From NCBI RefSeq assembly GCF_030651835.1, contig NZ_JAUSBX010000004.1:31585-95584 (forward strand): 64,000 nucleotides of DNA, in the 5' to 3' direction. Below, piece by piece: positions 46,175 to 55,902 of this stretch; position 1 is the first letter of the stretch, and each line of letters opens with the position of its first letter. The DNA comes from Methylicorpusculum sp. Lineage in GTDB: Bacteria > Pseudomonadota > Gammaproteobacteria > Methylococcales > Methylomonadaceae. A model generated the notes under the pieces. It ran no database searches. It was not told where the DNA came from and was given only the letters and a program-made list of their open reading frames with translations. The position numbers were made by a program, and so were the translations under genes.

Positions 46175-47875
46175 TCAAATCAGGATTATTTGCCGTTTAT
46201 GTAATGCTCTGACGGCCGGTTGCTTGGTTATCGTCAGTAGGGTTGAGTCTGGAAACTCTCTCATGATCATGCGTATCATTTCAACCTCGTCTTCCGGATT
46301 AAGCGAATTGAAGGCTTCCTGCATCATGATCCATTTTGGACGGTGCAACAGTAAGCGCACCATGCCCAGTCGTTGTTGTTGCTCACGCTCCAGGTTCTTT
46401 TCCCAATCACCGGTTTCATCTAACTGGGGAATCAGATCAGTCAGTCCTACTCGTTCCAGAGCTGATTCCAGTGCTTCTTGATTGAAGGCTTCGCTTTCGG
46501 AAGGATAGCAGATTGCCATACGCAAAGAACCTGTCGGTAAGTAAGGGCGGGGCGGCATAAAAAACATCGGGTCGTCGTCCGGTAATTCAATCGTTCCCTC
46601 GCCCCAAGGCCATAGACGTGCCATGGCTTTGAACAGTTTATTGCCGGTATAGGGATTGCCGGCGAGTAATATCCGTTCGCCTGCGTTGATTTCCTCATCC
46701 AGTCCTTCGATACAAACTATGCCATCCAGACGTGACAGGCAAAGTTTGTCGAAACGCAAAATCGACTGTTCATTCTTTTTAATAAGGATGCGGTGAGGAT
46801 CGGGTTTAGCTATTTCTTCCTCCAGTTGAACCAATACTTCATTGAGTCCCAAGACCCGTTCCACCGAGGCCCGCCATTCGGCGACCCTGCCCATGTTGTC
46901 AACCGGCCATGACAAGGCAGAAACCATGTGCTGAAAGGCTTGCGCTGATTGCATCAAGGCTCCGAGACTGATGTTGCCCAGGATATAACGGGGTGCTGAA
47001 ACCAGGATAGGAAAGGCCATGGACAAAACCGAATAACCTGAACTGAATAGCAATATTTTTGCCCATGCGTTGGTTTGCTGATGCCAGACAGTAATGATGT
47101 CGCCAAACAAGGCATGAAAGTGAGGGTTTTCATGCCGTTCACCGTGGATCAAAGCGATGGCCATGGAGTTTTCCCTGGCTTTAACCAAGCCAAAACGGAA
47201 ATTAGCTTCCACCGTTTGTCTGTCGTCAGTTGCCTTGGTAAGGGGGCGGCCTATCCACCAACCCAGAGTTGATGCGCAGGCTGCATAGATTATGGATAAC
47301 CAGACAAGATGTCCGGCTATGGGTATTTCGACCAAAAACAGGTTAAGGGTGATGGTTCCGGATAAATCCCAAAGAATTTCGGTGAAGCTGATCAGCAACA
47401 ATACGCAGTACAGCAAACTATGAGTCAGATCAATGGCTAATTCGGTAGAAATGCGAATATCTTCGGCGATCCTGCCGTCAGGATTGTCGTGCTTGCCGGG
47501 AATATGGGTAATCAGATAATGCCGGCCGTTGTGCATCCATTGGCCGATTAATTTATTAGTCAACCAGCCGCGCCAATCAAGTTGCAAGCGGCGTTTAACC
47601 ATGACATGAGACGCTGTAACCGCCATATTGGCGATAAAAATCAATACGATAAGGCCGACCTGGGTAAAAAACTTGGTCATTGATTGTTGGTCCAGTGCGT
47701 CGAATAATGCGGCGCTCCACATGGTGATCACGACTGAAATAGCGATTTGCAGGATGGTCAAGACCACCAATGCCACCGAAAAACCAATAATGGTGTTTTT
47801 ATTTTCGGATTGCCAAAAAGGTCCGGCAAGCTTGATAAAATCTAGAAAAAATCTGCTTTTGGTTCGCAATGCCAT
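46175..47875 (-). CDS. SbmA/YddA-like ABC protein with degenerate ATPase
   Basis: 566 aa. N-terminal about 340 residues are the ABC-membrane type found in SbmA/BacA and YddA (FFLDFIKLAGPFWQSEN, MWSAALFDALDQQSMTKFF, TRAP-like DIRISTELAIDLTHSLL). The C-terminal nucleotide-binding domain has lost its key residues: GNPYTGNK (406-413) in place of the P-loop, LEREQQQR for the signature, IMMQEA in place of Walker B Asp-Glu, and TITKQ at the H-loop. ATP hydrolysis is unlikely as read. It may act like SbmA, driven by the proton gradient, or be decaying. Substrate unknown. Confidence 0.85.
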   Translation of the reverse strand: MALRTKSRFFLDFIKLAGPFWQSENKNTIIGFSVALVVLTILQIAISVVITMWSAALFDALDQQSMTKFFTQVGLIVLIFIANMAVTASHVMVKRRLQLDWRGWLTNKLIGQWMHNGRHYLITHIPGKHDNPDGRIAEDIRISTELAIDLTHSLLYCVLLLISFTEILWDLSGTITLNLFLVEIPIAGHLVWLSIIYAACASTLGWWIGRPLTKATDDRQTVEANFRFGLVKARENSMAIALIHGERHENPHFHALFGDIITVWHQQTNAWAKILLFSSGYSVLSMAFPILVSAPRYILGNISLGALMQSAQAFQHMVSALSWPVDNMGRVAEWRASVERVLGLNEVLVQLEEEIAKPDPHRILIKKNEQSILRFDKLCLSRLDGIVCIEGLDEEINAGERILLAGNPYTGNKLFKAMARLWPWGEGTIELPDDDPMFFMPPRPYLPTGSLRMAICYPSESEAFNQEALESALERVGLTDLIPQLDETGDWEKNLEREQQQRLGMVRLLLHRPKWIMMQEAFNSLNPEDEVEMIRMIMREFPDSTLLTITKQPAVRALHKRQIILI

Positions 47876-48175
47876 ACTCCTTAATCAGTTGTACCGCCAA
47901 TATCCAAAAGAAGCTTCGCATTTAACACAGCCAACGCTATCGTTTTGTTGGTGTTGAGGGCTGTGCCTCTGCTCTGGATTTGGTATGGCGGTGAAAATGC
48001 AGGCATCTGTTTCCAGGAAGGCCTGCTTATTATTGTTATAGTGTTCGCACGAGAAATCGGTTGTATCTATCCTTCAGCCCTATTTTCCGGAGAGAGAAGG
48101 AAATTGGGTGCCAAAATTTGAAGTAACAAAAGTATAAAAGCTTATCACGAAAATATTGAAGAAATTACGACCGAT
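47876..48175. other. Gene-free region upstream of the ABC gene
   Basis: About 300 bases ahead of the divergent repeat copy D. I see no gene, no convincing promoter for the ABC gene and no RNA gene in it. Confidence 0.4.
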
Positions 48176-48184
48176 AAGGTTGCC

Positions 48185-48346
48185 CAGCAATTTCCAGTTT
48201 GAACTTTTAATGTGTCTTGGAGGGTAGGCGAAAGCCTTGCGAGGAAGGCCGTAGATCCATTCATGGAGGCTTAACGGCAGCATCCCTGCTGCCGACATCC
48301 CCGCAAAGCTCGCCTACCCTTTATTATCATCAAACTGGGAATTGCT
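48185..48346 (+). repeat. Family I MITE-like element, copy D
   Basis: 162 bp with ends CAGCAATTTCCAGTTTGA and TCAAACTGGGAATTGCTG. Flanked by identical 9-bp repeats AAGGTTGCC (48176-48184 and 48347-48355). Its inner arms AGGGTAGGCG/CGCCTACCCT match copy C, while A and B have GGGCTGGG in their place. Confidence 0.92.
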
Positions 48347-48529
48347 GAAGGTTGCCATTACGTCTGTTTAAGCAGCGCTCACTATCAATGAAGACTTATG
48401 CACTGATTTTTTTAGTAAACAGACTATTAGACGGGCTTTACTAATTCACATTAATTTCGAGTTACTGCAATGCCGTCAAAACTGTTAAGCTATGCACTTT
48501 AACTTTCACTTTCTTTCAAATTTCTGGTC

Positions 48530-50110
48530 ATGTACAAAATACTCATATCCGACAAATTAGCTGAAGCAGGCATCAATTACCTGAATGATCAGGATGGAAT
48601 CCATATTCATATTCAAACGGGTTTAAAAGAAGACGAATTGTGTCAAATTATCGGTGAGTATGATGCGCTGTTGATTCGTAGCGATACTAAAGTAACTGAA
48701 AAAGTGCTGAAAGCGGCGACGAAACTCAAAGTCGTAGGTCGTGCCGGGATCGGTGTCGATAACGTCGATATCGCCGCTGCGACTGAGCAGGGCATTATTG
48801 TCATGAACACGCCTGATGCCAATGCAACGACAACGGCAGAATTGGCCATTGCCCATATGTTATCGCTGAGCCGTCATTTACCCGCTGCCGATCGCTCCAT
48901 CCGTGCCGGAAAATGGGAGCGTTCGAAGCTGATGGGTTCTGAAGTCGCACATAAAACGCTGGCTATCCTCGGTTTTGGCACTATTGGTCGTATTGCTTCT
49001 CAGCGTGGTCTAGGTTTGGGCATGGAAGTGATTGCTTATGATCCGTTTGTGACGCCTGAAATTTTTGAGCGTTACGGCGTTCAATCCGTCGATTTGGAAG
49101 AACTGGTTAAACGTGCCGATTATTTGACTTTGCACTGCCCTTTGATCGAAAAAACAAAAGGTATTATCGGCAGCGCACAAATGGCCATGATGAAAAAAGA
49201 AGCGATGATCATCAATTGTGCCAGAGGCGGATTGATAGATGAAGCGGCGCTTTATGATGCCTTGAAAAACAATCGCATAGCTGGAGCCGCTCTGGATGTG
49301 TTTGAACACGAGCCACCGGTAAATTCACCGCTGCTGGAGTTGGACAATATTGTTTTTACGCCGCATTTGGGTGCGTCTACAGCAGAAGCTCAAGTGGCCG
49401 TCAGTGTTGAAATCGCCAGACAAGCCGTGATTTATCTTAAAACCAGCGAGGCAGTCAATGCCTTGAACTTGCCGCGCCTATCCGCTGAACAATTGAAAAA
49501 AGCAAGCCAGTACATGGGCTTGGCCAATATTCTCGGCAAAGTGCTTGCCGGACTTGCTACTCAACCTTTGGAACGTATCGAAGTGGCTTTATTCGGTAAA
49601 GCGGCTGAAGTTGATGTCAGGCCGGTATCAATTGAAGCATTGGTTGGCGTTTTATCCGGCAAGGTTTCAACGCCGGTAAACCGAGTCAACGCTGAAAAAA
49701 TAGCCAAGCGTCAAGGTATTTCGCTCGTTGAATCGAAAACCGAGGAAACACATGACTTTTTATCACTGGTCAAAGTGACCGGATTTTTTGGTAATGAATC
49801 TGTCAGTCTGTCCGGCACATTATTGGGTGAGCGCCGTCCTCGTCTGGTTCAGGTAGATCAGTTCGAAGTTGAGGTCGTGCCTGAAGGTACTTTGATTTTT
49901 ACCCGCCATGATGACAAGCCCGGTGTAATTTCATCTATCAGCAGCGTTTTGGGCGAATCCAACATCAATATTAGCCGGATGGAAGTCGGCGGGGCCAATA
50001 ATGAACTGGCTATGGCGGTAATCAGTATTTCAGAGCCGTTGAATGATGATTTACTGGCTCAATTGTGTGACATTCCAGCAGTTCATCGCGCGGCCCAGGT
50101 CATTCTATGA
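48530..50110 (+). CDS. serA: D-3-phosphoglycerate dehydrogenase
   Basis: 526 aa, the long form: a catalytic part (1-about 315) and C-terminal ASB and ACT domains. First step of serine synthesis. VGRAGIGVDNVDI, TLAILGFGTIGRI (NAD site), INCARGGLIDE (catalytic Arg) and EHEPPVNSPLL, ending in DKPGVISSISSVLGESNINI of the ACT domain. Overlaps serB by 4 bases. Confidence 0.96.
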   Translation: MYKILISDKLAEAGINYLNDQDGIHIHIQTGLKEDELCQIIGEYDALLIRSDTKVTEKVLKAATKLKVVGRAGIGVDNVDIAAATEQGIIVMNTPDANATTTAELAIAHMLSLSRHLPAADRSIRAGKWERSKLMGSEVAHKTLAILGFGTIGRIASQRGLGLGMEVIAYDPFVTPEIFERYGVQSVDLEELVKRADYLTLHCPLIEKTKGIIGSAQMAMMKKEAMIINCARGGLIDEAALYDALKNNRIAGAALDVFEHEPPVNSPLLELDNIVFTPHLGASTAEAQVAVSVEIARQAVIYLKTSEAVNALNLPRLSAEQLKKASQYMGLANILGKVLAGLATQPLERIEVALFGKAAEVDVRPVSIEALVGVLSGKVSTPVNRVNAEKIAKRQGISLVESKTEETHDFLSLVKVTGFFGNESVSLSGTLLGERRPRLVQVDQFEVEVVPEGTLIFTRHDDKPGVISSISSVLGESNINISRMEVGGANNELAMAVISISEPLNDDLLAQLCDIPAVHRAAQVIL

Positions 50111-50748
50111 GTTTTGACAATATCTGTTTTGATTTTGACAGCACGCTGAGCAAGATCGAAGGGATAGATGAATTGGCAAAAAGAGCGGGCATGGGTGAAG
50201 AAATGGCCCGTTTGACCGATCAGGCAATGAACGGCGAGCTGCCGTTAGAGGCCGTTTACGGTCACCGACTGGAAATGATAAAGCCGGATAAGCAAGCTAT
50301 TGACTGGTTGGCGGATGAATATATCCGCGAAAAAGTTGCCGGTGTTGAGACACTGTTCAGTGAGTTAACGGCACTGGGTAAGTCTGTCTATATTGTCAGT
50401 GGCGGAATCCGTCAGGCGATATGGCCCATGGCGTCACTGCTCAATTTACCTGAAAGCCACGTGTTTGCGGTGGATATCTTTTTTAACGAAGATGGCAGTT
50501 ATCGCGACTTTGATCGCGAATCAACATTGGCCAGAGCCGGCGGAAAAGCCCAGGTTTGTAAACAGTTAAGTCAAAACGGCCAACGTCTGGCGATGGTTGG
50601 CGACGGAAAAACCGATCTTGAATCCAAGCAGGCGGGTGCTTTTTTTATAGGTTTCGGCGGGGTAGTGGCCCGGCCGATTGTCCAGGAGCAGGCGGATTTG
50701 TTCATCAATGAGTCCTCTTTGCTGGCTGTTTTGGATTATTTGAGATAA
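50107..50748 (+). CDS. serB: Phosphoserine phosphatase (HAD family)
   Basis: 213 aa. HAD motif I CFDFDSTLSKIEGIDELA with the Asp nucleophile and general acid, VYIVSGGIRQAI (motif II), and AMVGDGKTDLESK (motif III). It completes serine synthesis and is coupled to serA by an ATGA overlap. Acting on 3-phosphoserine is supported by context. Confidence 0.9.
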   Translation: MSFDNICFDFDSTLSKIEGIDELAKRAGMGEEMARLTDQAMNGELPLEAVYGHRLEMIKPDKQAIDWLADEYIREKVAGVETLFSELTALGKSVYIVSGGIRQAIWPMASLLNLPESHVFAVDIFFNEDGSYRDFDRESTLARAGGKAQVCKQLSQNGQRLAMVGDGKTDLESKQAGAFFIGFGGVVARPIVQEQADLFINESSLLAVLDYLR

Positions 50749-50757
50749 TTGTCTTTT

Positions 50758-50796
50758 GATCCGGGTAAAGTCCTCGCTACGGAATTTACCCGGATC
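50758..50796 (+). terminator. Perfect 12-bp hairpin after serB
   Basis: GATCCGGGTAAA (50758-50769) pairs exactly with TTTACCCGGATC (50785-50796) across a 15-base loop. It sits 9 bases past the serB stop; the U-tract is absent, so termination strength is unclear. Confidence 0.6.
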
Positions 50797-50835
50797 GACC
50801 CCCGAATCAATCGCTTGAATTTTCATTGACTTAAA

Positions 50836-50865
50836 TTCGATAAGCTGCGGGCAGAATGGTAGAAT
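50836..50865 (+). promoter_or_regulatory. Probable yebC promoter
   Basis: TAGAAT at 50860-50865 with TG one base upstream (extended -10) and TTCGAT 18 bases before it. About 33 bases ahead of the yebC ATG. Confidence 0.5.
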
Positions 50866-50898
50866 CCGCGGTTTTTTATTACAGATTTAGAGAGAAGC

Positions 50899-51651
50899 AT
50901 GGCTGGACATAGTAAGTGGGCTAACATAAAACACAGAAAAGCCGGACAAGACGCCAAACGCGGCAAGATTTTCACAAAAATGATTCGTGAAATTTCTGTC
51001 GCGGCTAAATCGGGAGGCGGCGATCCTGCCAGCAATCCTAACTTGCGTACCGCAATCGATAAGGCGCTGGGCGCAAACATGAAGCGCGACACCATCGATA
51101 ACACCATCAAAAAAGCGTTGGGTGTTCAAGATGGCGCCAATTATGAGGAAGTGCGTTACGAAGGCTATGGCCCCGGGGGTGCGGCCATCATGGTTGATTG
51201 TTTAACTGATAACCGTAATCGAACCGTAGGTGAAGTGCGTCATGCATTTACGAAGGCGGGCGGTAATTTGGGTACGGATGGTTCTGTTGCTTATTTGTTC
51301 ACTAAAGTGGGCATTATCAGTTTTCCCGATACGGTGGACGAAGATGCCATTATCGAAGCGGCGCTGGAAGCGGGTGTCGATGATGTTGTGACCAATGAAG
51401 ACGGTTCCATCGATGTGATGACAACCCCTGAAAATTATCTTGAAGTTAAAGAATCATTGATTGCCTCGGGCTTCGTTCCCGAGAATTCGGAAGTGACCAT
51501 GCAGGCTGCCACCCAAGCCGATCTGGATCAAAATGATGCCGAGAAACTGTTGCGTCTGATTGACCGTCTAGAGGATTTGGATGACGTGCAAAATGTGTAT
51601 TCGAATGCAGATATCAGCGAGGAAATAATGAATAACCTGTCTGTTGATTAA
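50899..51651 (+). CDS. YebC/PmpR family protein
   Basis: 250 aa. Signature opening [23 protein letters not shown], then FTKMIREI and [19 protein letters not shown] ([16 protein letters not shown]). Members act as DNA-binding regulators or assist translation at polyproline stretches. Ribosome site AGAGAGAAGC precedes it. The gene order yebC-ruvCAB is the standard one; a family II repeat lies between. Confidence 0.95.
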   Translation: MAGHSKWANIKHRKAGQDAKRGKIFTKMIREISVAAKSGGGDPASNPNLRTAIDKALGANMKRDTIDNTIKKALGVQDGANYEEVRYEGYGPGGAAIMVDCLTDNRNRTVGEVRHAFTKAGGNLGTDGSVAYLFTKVGIISFPDTVDEDAIIEAALEAGVDDVVTNEDGSIDVMTTPENYLEVKESLIASGFVPENSEVTMQAATQADLDQNDAEKLLRLIDRLEDLDDVQNVYSNADISEEIMNNLSVD

Positions 51652-51681
51652 GGGCTTATTCATTCGAGTCATAAAATAATC

Positions 51682-51836
51682 GTAACTACTCGCCCGCTTT
51701 GAATTAAGGGTATAGGTGCTTGATTTCAAAGGACGCATCAATACGTCCCTGTAGCTCTCTGCAACATCCCCCTGTTGCAGAAGCCTTTTCAATCAACCAC
51801 CTACACCCACTATAATTGGAGGGGGTGAGCAGATAC
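51682..51836 (+). repeat. Family II MITE-like element, copy E
   Basis: 155 bp, ends GTAACTACTCGCCCGC and, as complement, GTATCTGCTCACCCCC. Flanked by identical 8-bp repeats AAATAATC (51674-51681 and 51837-51844). It fills most of the yebC-ruvC gap and is about as long as copy F, in the opposite orientation. Confidence 0.9.
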
Positions 51837-51876
51837 AAATAATCAACCCTTTCCTATCCGGCTGTTTAAATCGAAC

Positions 51877-52377
51877 GTGACAAAAATTTTAGGTATAGAC
51901 CCCGGTTCCCGGATAACCGGCTACGGGGTTATTGAAGATTTACCGCACGGAACGAGGTATATAGCCAGTGGCAGTATCAAAGTCACTGCGGACTATTTTC
52001 CCGATCGATTGAAGCAGATCTTCAAGGGCTTGGTTGAGGTTGTTGAAAATTATCAGCCCGATCAAATGGCGATTGAATCGGTATTCATGCATAAAAATGC
52101 CGATTCAGCGCTAAAACTGGGGCAAGCCCGAGGCGCCGCAATTTGTGCCGTTCAATCTGCAGGCTTGCCGGTTTTTGAATATGCGGCACGGCAAGTCAAA
52201 CAGGCTTTGGTCGGCAAGGGTAATGCTGAGAAAGCGCAAGTCCAGCACATGGTAAAAATCTTGTTAAATATTCAGGGTACTCTTCAGATCGATGCCGGCG
52301 ATGCGTTAGGTATCTGTCTTTGTCATGCTCATTATCAGCAGACTGAGCGCCGGTTAAGTTCGGGAGTTTGGCGATGA
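51877..52377 (+). CDS. ruvC: Holliday junction resolvase RuvC
   Basis: 166 aa. [16 protein letters not shown] with the catalytic Asp 7-type residue, [22 protein letters not shown], and the terminal [14 protein letters not shown] (acidic pair). Starts GTG at 51877 (codon gtgacaaaa). Overlaps ruvA by 4 bases. It resolves four-way DNA junctions. Confidence 0.96.
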   Translation: MTKILGIDPGSRITGYGVIEDLPHGTRYIASGSIKVTADYFPDRLKQIFKGLVEVVENYQPDQMAIESVFMHKNADSALKLGQARGAAICAVQSAGLPVFEYAARQVKQALVGKGNAEKAQVQHMVKILLNIQGTLQIDAGDALGICLCHAHYQQTERRLSSGVWR

Positions 52378-52979
52378 TTGGTTTTTTGAGTGGCAAGCTG
52401 GTCGTCAAAGCCCCGCCTCAATTGGTGATTGATGTCAATGGTGTCGGTTACGAAGTCGAAGCGCCGATGACTACATTTTATAATCTCCCTGCTTTGGGCG
52501 CGCCGGTTACCTTGTTTACTCATTTGGTCGTCCGAGAAGATGCACATATTTTATTCGGTTTTTCCACCGAAACCGACCGCTTGATGTTTAGAGCGTTGAT
52601 CAAGGTCAACGGTGTAGGGCCCAAGCTGGCTTTGACGATTTTGTCCGGTCAAAGCGCCGAAGATTTTCATCGCTGTATTCATAATAACGATACGCAAGCA
52701 TTGGTACGACTGCCCGGAGTAGGCAAAAAAACAGCCGAGCGGCTGATCATTGAAATGCGTGACCGTTTGCCGGATTTGGGTGATGAGCCCGGTTCAGCCA
52801 ATAGTCAGGACGCGTCGGTTTTACTACCCGAATTAAAACCCCAGCAAGAAGCGATCAGCGCATTGTGCGCATTGGGTTATAAGCCGGTTGATGCGGCAAA
52901 AATGGTGCGTAGCATTCCCGTTGAGGGAAAGACCTGTGAAGCGATAATCCGGTTGGCTCTGCAAGGCGCAAGCCGATGA
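52374..52979 (+). CDS. ruvA: Holliday junction helicase subunit RuvA
   Basis: 201 aa from ATG 52374. [28 protein letters not shown] is the N-terminal OB part; two helix-hairpin-helix units ([16 protein letters not shown] and [15 protein letters not shown]). Binds the junction and loads RuvB. Overlaps both neighbours by 4 bases. Confidence 0.96.
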   Translation: MIGFLSGKLVVKAPPQLVIDVNGVGYEVEAPMTTFYNLPALGAPVTLFTHLVVREDAHILFGFSTETDRLMFRALIKVNGVGPKLALTILSGQSAEDFHRCIHNNDTQALVRLPGVGKKTAERLIIEMRDRLPDLGDEPGSANSQDASVLLPELKPQQEAISALCALGYKPVDAAKMVRSIPVEGKTCEAIIRLALQGASR

Positions 52980-54010
52980 TTGAGGAAGACCGTTTAATCA
53001 GCTCTCGGGGGCGTGGCGACGAAGAGCGGGTCGATAGGGCTATCCGGCCTAAAAAACTCAGTGAATATATCGGTCAGCCCGAATTGCGCGCTCAAATGGA
53101 TATTTTTATTCAAGCGGCAACGAATCGTCAGGAAGCGCTGGATCATGTGCTGATTTTTGGTCCGCCCGGCCTGGGAAAAACGACCCTGGCGATGATTATC
53201 GCAACAGAAATGGGCGTCAATATCCGTTGCACATCCGGCCCTGTGCTTGATAAAGCAGGCGACCTGGCGGCTTTGCTGACCAATCTGCAGACACATGATG
53301 TGCTGTTTATTGATGAAATTCACCGCTTGAGCCCGGTGGTCGAAGAAGTGCTGTACCCGGCGATGGAAGATTACCAGATTGACATCATGATCGGTGAAGG
53401 ACCCGCCGCCAGATCAATCAAGCTGGATTTGCCGCCTTTTACCCTGGTAGGCGCGACCACCCGTGCTGGCTTATTGACCTCGCCTTTGCGTGATCGTTTT
53501 GGAATTGTGCAGAGGCTTGAGTTTTATACCGTTGATGAGTTGGCAAGTATTGTGGTGCGTTCCGCCTCATTGTTGGGCATTGCCATCGACAATGCCGGGG
53601 CTGCTGAAATCGCCCGCCGTGCCCGTGGAACACCGCGTATCGCCAACCGCTTGCTTCGCCGGGTGCGCGATTATGCTCAGGTTAAAGGTGACGGCATTAT
53701 TAACCAGTCCGTAGCTGATCTCGCGCTGTTAATGCTGAAAGTGGATGCCAACGGATTTGATGCATTGGACCGGAAATTGCTGTTAATGATGATAGATAAT
53801 TTCAACGGCGGACCGGTAGGACTGGATACACTGGCTGCGGCTATCAGTGAGGAGCGGGGAACCATAGAAGATGTCTTGGAACCCTATTTGTTGCAGCAAG
53901 GTTTTATTATGCGTACACCGCGCGGACGGGTTGTTACTCAGAATGCTTATCTGCATTTTGGTCTAAAACCGCCGAAACACCTGGGTGAAACCGATGATGT
54001 GTTTACCTAA
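52976..54010 (+). CDS. ruvB: Holliday junction helicase subunit RuvB
   Basis: 344 aa. Walker [17 protein letters not shown], Walker [14 protein letters not shown], sensor motifs [19 protein letters not shown], and C-terminal winged helix ([22 protein letters not shown]). Hexameric motor for branch migration. Confidence 0.97.
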   Translation: MIEEDRLISSRGRGDEERVDRAIRPKKLSEYIGQPELRAQMDIFIQAATNRQEALDHVLIFGPPGLGKTTLAMIIATEMGVNIRCTSGPVLDKAGDLAALLTNLQTHDVLFIDEIHRLSPVVEEVLYPAMEDYQIDIMIGEGPAARSIKLDLPPFTLVGATTRAGLLTSPLRDRFGIVQRLEFYTVDELASIVVRSASLLGIAIDNAGAAEIARRARGTPRIANRLLRRVRDYAQVKGDGIINQSVADLALLMLKVDANGFDALDRKLLLMMIDNFNGGPVGLDTLAAAISEERGTIEDVLEPYLLQQGFIMRTPRGRVVTQNAYLHFGLKPPKHLGETDDVFT

Positions 54011-54079
54011 AATAAGAGTGAAGCGGTTTGTTCGGTTTTTATCCGATGTCATTGAAAAATCAAGTATTGTTCCTATACA

Positions 54080-54490
54080 ATGACCCTACAAAAATTTGAG
54101 TGGCCAATTCGTATTTATTATGAAGACACGGATGCGGGTGGTGTGGTGTTTTATGCGAATTATCTGAAATTTTTTGAACGATGCAGAACTGAAATGCTCC
54201 GTGCTGCGGGGTTCGAGCAAGATAGTCTCATTAGAAATGAACGGATCATTTTCGTTGTGCGTTCCGTTCAAATCGACTATCTGAAACCGGCTCGTTTTAA
54301 CGAATTAATCTCGGTTACTGCCGGGATCATTGAGGAAAAGAAAGCCAGTTTGTTGTTTGAACAGCTTATTTATCGAGGTGAAGATGTGTTGTGCAAGGGA
54401 TTGGTGCGCATCGCCTGTGTTGATCCGGAAACTATGCGGCCTAAGGCCATACCTAAAATTTTAATAGAGCAATTTAAGAATGAATGCTGA
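54080..54490 (+). CDS. ybgC: YbgC acyl-CoA thioesterase
   Basis: 136 aa hot-dog thioesterase. Signature IRIYYEDTDAGGVVFYANYLKFFERCRTEML (Asp in EDTDAGG). Standard first gene of the tol-pal cluster. Overlaps tolQ by 11 bases. Confidence 0.95.
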   Translation: MTLQKFEWPIRIYYEDTDAGGVVFYANYLKFFERCRTEMLRAAGFEQDSLIRNERIIFVVRSVQIDYLKPARFNELISVTAGIIEEKKASLLFEQLIYRGEDVLCKGLVRIACVDPETMRPKAIPKILIEQFKNEC

Positions 54491-55157
54491 TTTATCCCTT
54501 TTTCATCTAATAAAAGAAGCCAGCTTTTTGGTTCAGATGGTGATGCTGATCCTGGTGGTTGCATCGCTGATTTCCTGGACTTTTATATTTACCAAGCGCA
54601 AGGAATTCAACCGCGCCGCGATCATTGCTGATGAATTTGAAGAAGAGTTCTGGTCAGGCGTTGATTTGACCGAGTTATACAAGCGTCTGGCATCCGATGA
54701 CTTTGAGCCTGAAGGGATAGAAAAATTATTCATGGCGGGCTATAAAGAATTTTCCAGAATGCGCCAAATGGGCGGCATTAATCCTCAGTTTCAGGTGGAA
54801 AATGCGCAACGGGCGATGAAAATTGAGTTAAACCGTGAACTGGAGCGACTGGATGAGCATTTGCCGTTCTTAGCCACTGTCGGTTCTATCAGTCCCTATA
54901 TCGGTTTGTTCGGCACTGTTTGGGGCATTATGAATTCATTCCGCTCTTTAGGTAATGTGCAGCAGGCTACGCTGGCTCAAGTTGCGCCAGGCATCGCCGA
55001 AGCGTTGATTGCGACAGCCATCGGTTTGTTTGCCGCGATTCCTGCAGTAGTTGCCTATAACCGTTTTGCGACCAATCTGGATCGTTTGATCGGACGGTAT
55101 GAATTGTTTATCGACGAGTTTGTTGTTTTGTTACAGAGGCAGGCACATAGTCAATGA
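54480..55157 (+). CDS. tolQ: Tol-Pal subunit TolQ
   Basis: 225 aa inner-membrane motor subunit with three helices (MLILVVASLISWTFIFT, GSISPYIGLFGTVWGIM, GLFAAIPAVVAY). ExbB/TolQ family. With TolR it uses the proton gradient to energise TolA. Overlaps tolR by 4 bases. Confidence 0.96.
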   Translation: MNADLSLFHLIKEASFLVQMVMLILVVASLISWTFIFTKRKEFNRAAIIADEFEEEFWSGVDLTELYKRLASDDFEPEGIEKLFMAGYKEFSRMRQMGGINPQFQVENAQRAMKIELNRELERLDEHLPFLATVGSISPYIGLFGTVWGIMNSFRSLGNVQQATLAQVAPGIAEALIATAIGLFAAIPAVVAYNRFATNLDRLIGRYELFIDEFVVLLQRQAHSQ

Positions 55158-55588
55158 GTAGCAGGCAAAATGGAAGAAGAAAGCCAAAGGCAGAAATAAA
55201 CGTCGTTCCTTACATCGACGTTACCCTGGTTTTATTGATCATTTTTATGGTCACTGCGCCTATGTTGCAGACAGGGGTGGATGTTGATTTGCCGCAAGCC
55301 GAATCCGAAGCGACCGAACAAAAAAATGATCCGCCAATTATTGTGTCGATTGATAAGGATGGTCAGTATTTTGTGGATTTAGGCGGCCAAACCAGTATTC
55401 CTGTTGAACCGGAAGAGTTGTTGAGCAAAGTGACAGACGTTTTGCAAAGCAAGCCGAAAATACAAGTATTTATTCGCGGCGATAAGGATGTCGATTATGG
55501 CAAAGTCATTACGGCCATGGCGGCCCTGAAAAATGCGGGTGTTCCCAAAGTCGGTTTAATGACGCAGCCTTATCAGCATCAGCAATAA
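55154..55588 (+). CDS. tolR: Tol-Pal subunit TolR
   Basis: 144 aa. N-terminal helix with the proton-carrying Asp: INVVPYIDVTLVLLIIFMVT. Periplasmic domain after it, including VFIRGDKDVDYGKVITAMAAL. Six bases before tolA starts. Confidence 0.96.
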   Translation: MSSRQNGRRKPKAEINVVPYIDVTLVLLIIFMVTAPMLQTGVDVDLPQAESEATEQKNDPPIIVSIDKDGQYFVDLGGQTSIPVEPEELLSKVTDVLQSKPKIQVFIRGDKDVDYGKVITAMAALKNAGVPKVGLMTQPYQHQQ

Positions 55589-55902
55589 AGTGCATGAATA
55601 ATACACGCAAATTCGGTTGGCCGTTTACGCTGGCGTTATCCCTGCATCTGTTGCTGCTCAGTGTATTTTTATTCAGTTTCGATTTCCAGGTAACGCCTGA
55701 GTCAAATCCAGCGCCTGAAGCTATTGATGCAATTATTATTGATGATGCAGTCATCCAAGCGGAAGCGGAAAGGTTAAAAAAAATCGAGTTAGAAAATCTC
55801 AAGCAGGCACAGGCTTTAGCCCGGCAAACGGCTGAACAGGAAAAGCAGCGTGCCGAGAAAATTACCGCTGAAAAAAGAAAATTAGAAGAGGCTGCCCAAA
55901 AA

